DNA from: Anseranas semipalmata
Taxonomy: Eukaryota > Chordata > Aves > Anseriformes > Anseranatidae
Length of the DNA: 64,000 nt
Assembly: GCA_013399115.1 (NCBI GenBank)
Contig: VXAA01006436.1
Span: forward strand, 122,445-186,444
Direction: 5' to 3'
A program made the position numbers and the translations under genes. Within the stretch, counting starts at the first letter, position 1; every line of letters begins with the position of its first letter. The notes below the pieces were generated by a model, which was given only the letters and a program-made list of their open reading frames with translations, did no database searches and had not been told where the DNA came from. Positions 60,451 through 64,000 of this stretch are shown here, piece after piece.

Positions 60451-60615
60451 TTCTCTTTTTCCTATAACCTAATGGATTATTTTAATATTTAGTTATTTTT
60501 GAAATAAATTTTTTCTCTCCTTATAGAAGAACAGATCTGATGCTCTGTAACAAATTACGAAATGGACCTATTCATGAAATAGCGAACTTTGGAGCACATT
60601 GAGGACCACTAAAAG

Positions 60616-60675
60616 TTTGGACTGGGTGATCTCGGAAGTCTCTTCCAACCTAAATGTTGTGATTCTGTGATTCTG
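60616..60675 (+). mobile_element. CR1 LINE 3' tip, plus strand
   Basis: TTGGACTGGGTGATCTCGGA, AGTCTCTTCCAACCTAAATG and GTGATTCTGTGATTCTG are the last 60 bases of a CR1. It lies about 165 bases from the minus-strand CR1 fragment and points the opposite way. Confidence 0.85.
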
Positions 60676-62359
60676 AAAATGTAACCAGTGGTGTCTCTGT
60701 ACTTCCGAAGTTCACTGATGTTTATTACCTTCCCTTTTATTATTCAGCATTAGGTCCACTAATTTCACAGGAACCCTTCCAATACCAAATGCTCTACTGT
60801 TATTTAGCTATGCTCTACTTAGATCTTTTTGTATTCCGTCATAAACACTCCCTTGGACCCAATTAATACTTCTTTTCTCTTGAATATGCTTTGAGAAGTC
60901 TTTCTTATTCACCCTGACACCTTATTGACTAACAATGCCAAGAGCTGCCCTAATCTTTTCTCTCTGAGCTTGCTATTTATTTTACTTCTCTTTCCAGTTC
61001 TTCTCTTACAGCATTTCAACAATTCCTTCTTACTGGGGTGCTTTTAAAACATTTTCAGTCTTGAATTACAGTCATATAAGGGCAATTACATTTTCAAAAC
61101 ATCCTTAGAAACTGAATATGCGCTGCTTTTATGTTACAGTATTTCAAGGTTTCAAATGTTTTAAAGGCATTATAGTTGGAAGAAAATGCTGCTAGCACAG
61201 ATACACCTATGCTAGTGTGATAGATAACTCTCCAGAAGTCTGTTTTCCTTTATTTATTTAAACAAATTTATTAATTTATTAAACAAATTTATTTAAACAA
61301 ATCTATTTCCTTATATTCACAGCCTAAGAAGAAGGCGACAAAGTGTTCTGTGATGAAATGTTAGCTGTGTTAAAAAAAGCAAATGTGTTCTGGATATGAT
61401 GACATGTCCACTTTGGATATATAGAATAGATGGATACACATGGAGTTTAGGTGTTTGTTTTGTTTGTTTGTTTGTTTGTTTGTTTTAGAAAATACATGTT
61501 ACTGCATGCAGTCTGCTCTATTCAAAAATATGAAAACTGCTTTCCTAAGGGATTGTTTATGAGTTCCAGGAGTGAATCCTAACTTGCAATGTATTACACA
61601 GCAAGGTCAGCAGCAGAACTAGTCCCTTATCCCTGTAACAAAGATGACCAGTGATATTTTTGACTTTCGTGCCCATTTTTGTGAAGATTTCAAAGGAGAT
61701 TTTGTTGGTGTAGTTCTTTTTGCAAATGTTAGCATAGCACAGTTTTAATATTGTTTTATGAAAAGTATGCATAATAAAATGAAAACTATTAACTTAAGAG
61801 ATTGGAAAAGTGTTTAATCAACTGTGCATTTTTTTTAAGGAAGAACATATGCTAGACAAAACTTAATTACTATCTTGAAAAGCCTCAGGTAAACCAAGGA
61901 ACTGTACAACAGAGAGAGAATAGACTTAAATATGACTTGTTTTCCATTTTTTTCTTAACACTGTTCCCATTGGATTGCTCAGCTCTGTGATGCAAGATGA
62001 CTAGAGGTTAGCAATAGTCACAGGTATTTTGGGGAAGAGAATCTATGTATAAACAATCATAATTTATATTTGACACTCATTTATTTAATTTAAAAAAGCA
62101 CCTTTTTTTTTTTTTAATAAAAAGGACCTAGTTACATGCAAAAAATTCATCTTGAGTTCTGGAAAATGATGCAGCCTCTCAATTCACTGTGGTTCTTCTT
62201 ACAAAGGCCAGGCATATTTCAGATTGATTGCCATGAAAAGAGACAAAACACACCTAAGAATCTATTTCTCCCGTGTTTCAGGATATAGAAAGGTTCAGAC
62301 TGCACTTTAGAATTTTAATGAAAAGGCTATTCTTCTAAATAATAATCTAAGATTACCAC
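60676..62359. other. Unique AT-rich non-coding DNA
   Basis: This holds a GTTT array at 61450-61487, a region of repeated TTTATT/AAACAAATTTATT motifs at 61250-61310 and a poly-T run at 62102-62116. No gene is recognised. Confidence 0.55.
61450..61487. repeat. GTTT tetranucleotide array
   Basis: About eight GTTT units, one of them with an extra T. It is the same motif as the array at 17741-17765. Confidence 0.9.
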
Positions 62360-62364
62360 ATCTT

Positions 62365-63435
62365 TGTATTTGGTTTATGTGGCAATGTTTTGGTAGCAGG
62401 AGGGCTTCAGGGGTGGTCTCTATGAGAAGACCCCAGAAGCTGCCCCATGTTTGACAACAGCCAATTCCACCTGGCTCAGAAAGGGACCTGCTGCTGGCCG
62501 GAGCAAAGCCAATGAGCGACACTGGTTGCGCCTCTGTGAGAGCAGATTTAAGAAAGGGAAAAAACTGCTACGCAACAGCAGTTGGGAGAGAGGAGTGAGA
62601 AATAGCCCTGCAGACACCAAGGTCAGTGCAGAAGGAGGGCAGGAAGGGCTCCATGCACTCCAGCAGAAGTTCCCCTGCGGCCCGTGGAGAGGCCCACGGT
62701 GGAGCAGGCCATCCCCCTGCAGCCCATGGGTACCACACGGAGCAGATCTCCACGCTGCAGCCATGGAGGAGCCCCCATGGAGCAGGTGGATGTGGCCTGA
62801 AGGAGGCTGCGGCCCATGGGAGCCCCCGCAGGAGCAGGTGATCTGGGCCGGAGCTGCAGCCCGTGGAGAGGAGCCCATGCAGGAGCAGGAAGCCTGGCAG
62901 GAGCTGCCGCCCGTGGGGGAGCCATGTTGGAGCAGTTTGGTCCTGAGGGATGGACCGTGGTACGGACTGCTCCATATTGGAGTTCTCAAAGAGCTGCAGC
63001 CTGTGGGAAGCCCACACAGGATCAGTTTGGGAAGGACGGCATCCCATGGGAGGGACCCCACGTGGAGCAGGGGAAGAGAGTGAAGATGAAGGAATGGCAG
63101 AGACAAAGCATTACAGACTGACCACAACCCTCATTCCCTATCCCCCTGCACTGCTTGGGTGGAGGAGGTAGAAGAGGGTGAAAGGGAGAAAGTGTTTTTA
63201 GTTTCCTTTTAGTTCTCACTGTTCTAGTCTGTTATCAGTAAGCAAGAAATTACTTTAACCTCCCTTAAGCTGAGTCTGTTGTGCCCATGATGGTAATTGG
63301 TGAGTGACCACCCTGTCCTTATCTCAACCTTTGAGCTTTCTTTTCATCATATTTTCTCCCCCTGTTCTTTTGGGGAGGGGGAGTGAGAGAGTGGCATAGT
63401 GGATGTTAGCTGCCTATCAGTGTGAAACCACCAGA
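62365..63435 (+). mobile_element. Long GC-rich solo LTR of an avian endogenous retrovirus (family B)
   Basis: It begins TGTATTTGGTTTATGTGGCA, carries GAAGCTGCCCCATG and a degenerate TATA-type AGATTTAAGAAAGG. It then has about 450 bases of GC-rich, imperfectly repeated GCAGCCCATGG / CATGGAGCAG units (62680-63075). The 3' part has GATGGTAATTGGTGAGTGA and TGTCCTTATCTCAACC, ending near AACCACCAGA. The flanks ATCTT (62360-62364) and GTCTT (63436-63440) match at four of five bases, consistent with an aged 5-bp target duplication. The A-rich sequence near 63236-63251, where a polyadenylation signal would sit, is not AATAAA. Frames of 235 codons (minus) and 210 codons (plus) come from its stop-poor GC-rich repeats. 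Confidence 0.88.
62680..63075. repeat. Degenerate minisatellite-like GC-rich block inside the LTR
   Basis: Variants of GCAGCCCATGG(GA), GAGGAGCCCATG and ATGGAGCAG recur at irregular spacings of roughly 40-70 bases. Each ends near GGAGCAG. The block contrasts sharply in composition with the AT-rich surroundings. Confidence 0.75.
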
Positions 63436-63440
63436 GTCTT

Positions 63441-64000
63441 TCTTTCTTTACCGAAAACACCATTTAGGAGTACTTTAGAACGGTATAGTATGGAACAATT
63501 TGGCCCAGTTGAAGTGTAGCTGATAATTTTTTTTTTTTTTTTTTTTTTACCTTATTACTTGAGAATACAGAATATGCACCTTCCACAGTTCAGTAGAAAA
63601 GCTTTACTGACGACGACTTGCAGCCTGAAAAATTGCAATGTGCAAGTATATGGATTTTACTATGGAGCCTTATAATGGATCTGATTATAGATGACAGGCT
63701 GTTTCATATACACTTACATAGTATTCATCAGAAGTGAAAATCTATGTATTGAACAACAAATAGAATTCTAAATCAGATTATACTCTTGGAACTTCCTGAA
63801 AGACATATTCAAAACATTATATAGATTGGGCTGATTTTAAATATATAGCTAAAAATCACATTGATGGTTAGAAAAGGACAATTCACTAAAGTATTAACCT
63901 CTTATTTCAAGATAGAAAGTATTTTAATAAAACATCTATAATTATGCTATTTGAAAGAAGTGTAACAGGAGGTAATCAGGAGGCGGTCCTGAAGGGCAGA
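63441..64000. other. Unique AT-rich non-coding DNA
   Basis: A run of 23 T lies at about 63526-63548. No gene or repeat family is seen up to the window edge. Confidence 0.55.

Noticed and set aside
62420..63127. 235-codon minus frame and 210-codon plus frame as genes
   Set aside because: Both lie wholly inside the LTR. Their Pro/Gly/His-rich repeats are translations of GC-rich repeat units, and frames are open on both strands at once.

Overview
The window is bird nuclear DNA. It is AT-rich, contains no gene I can recognise, and is dotted with degenerate retroelements of typically avian kinds: 5'-truncated CR1 LINEs with ATTCTGTG-type 3' tails, and solo LTRs of endogenous retroviruses beginning TGTCCTG and ending CACAACA or its variants. 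I cannot name the species. The lack of any multi-exon gene signature suggests a gene desert or a very large intron. One gap of 358 N and three single-N positions show that this is draft assembly.

Layout. 1-3560: unique AT-rich DNA. 3566-4044: solo LTR on the minus strand with a 5-bp target duplication. 8183-8351 and 16963-17153: pure pyrimidine tracts built of 39-bp and 37-bp higher-order units. 13745-14299: an older LTR on the minus strand. 22664-22785: a hexanucleotide array. 26238-26364, 27071-27100 and 31080-31808: CR1 pieces. 28241-28960: an uninterrupted CTTT array of 180 copies. 36987-37573: solo LTR on the plus strand with a perfect 5-bp target duplication. 38939-40060: simple repeats, the N gap and a CR1 piece. 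42017-42610: CR1 on the minus strand. 46820-47042 and 53691-53806: relics that look like ancient amniote interspersed repeats. 47970-49457: the longest CR1, carrying a broken reverse transcriptase. 50976-51443: a third solo LTR of the 3566/36987 family. 60173-60675: two CR1 fragments with outward-facing tails. 62365-63435: a long GC-rich solo LTR.

The only recognisable protein-coding sequence is the dead CR1 ORF2 reading frame at 31078-31623 and 48000-49364. The longest open frames, up to 235 codons, lie in the GC-rich LTR and are not genes. Five stretches look mildly coding-like or exon-like, but I recognise no family in them and list them as low-confidence leads.

I found no evidence for an undescribed biological system. 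The most useful observations are the simple-repeat architecture (a 720-bp perfect tetranucleotide array, and two polypyrimidine tracts with higher-order periodicity, all pyrimidine on the same strand) and hidden assembly defects. The single N at 3624 hides missing LTR sequence, and the single N at 48926 sits between unmerged duplicate contig ends.
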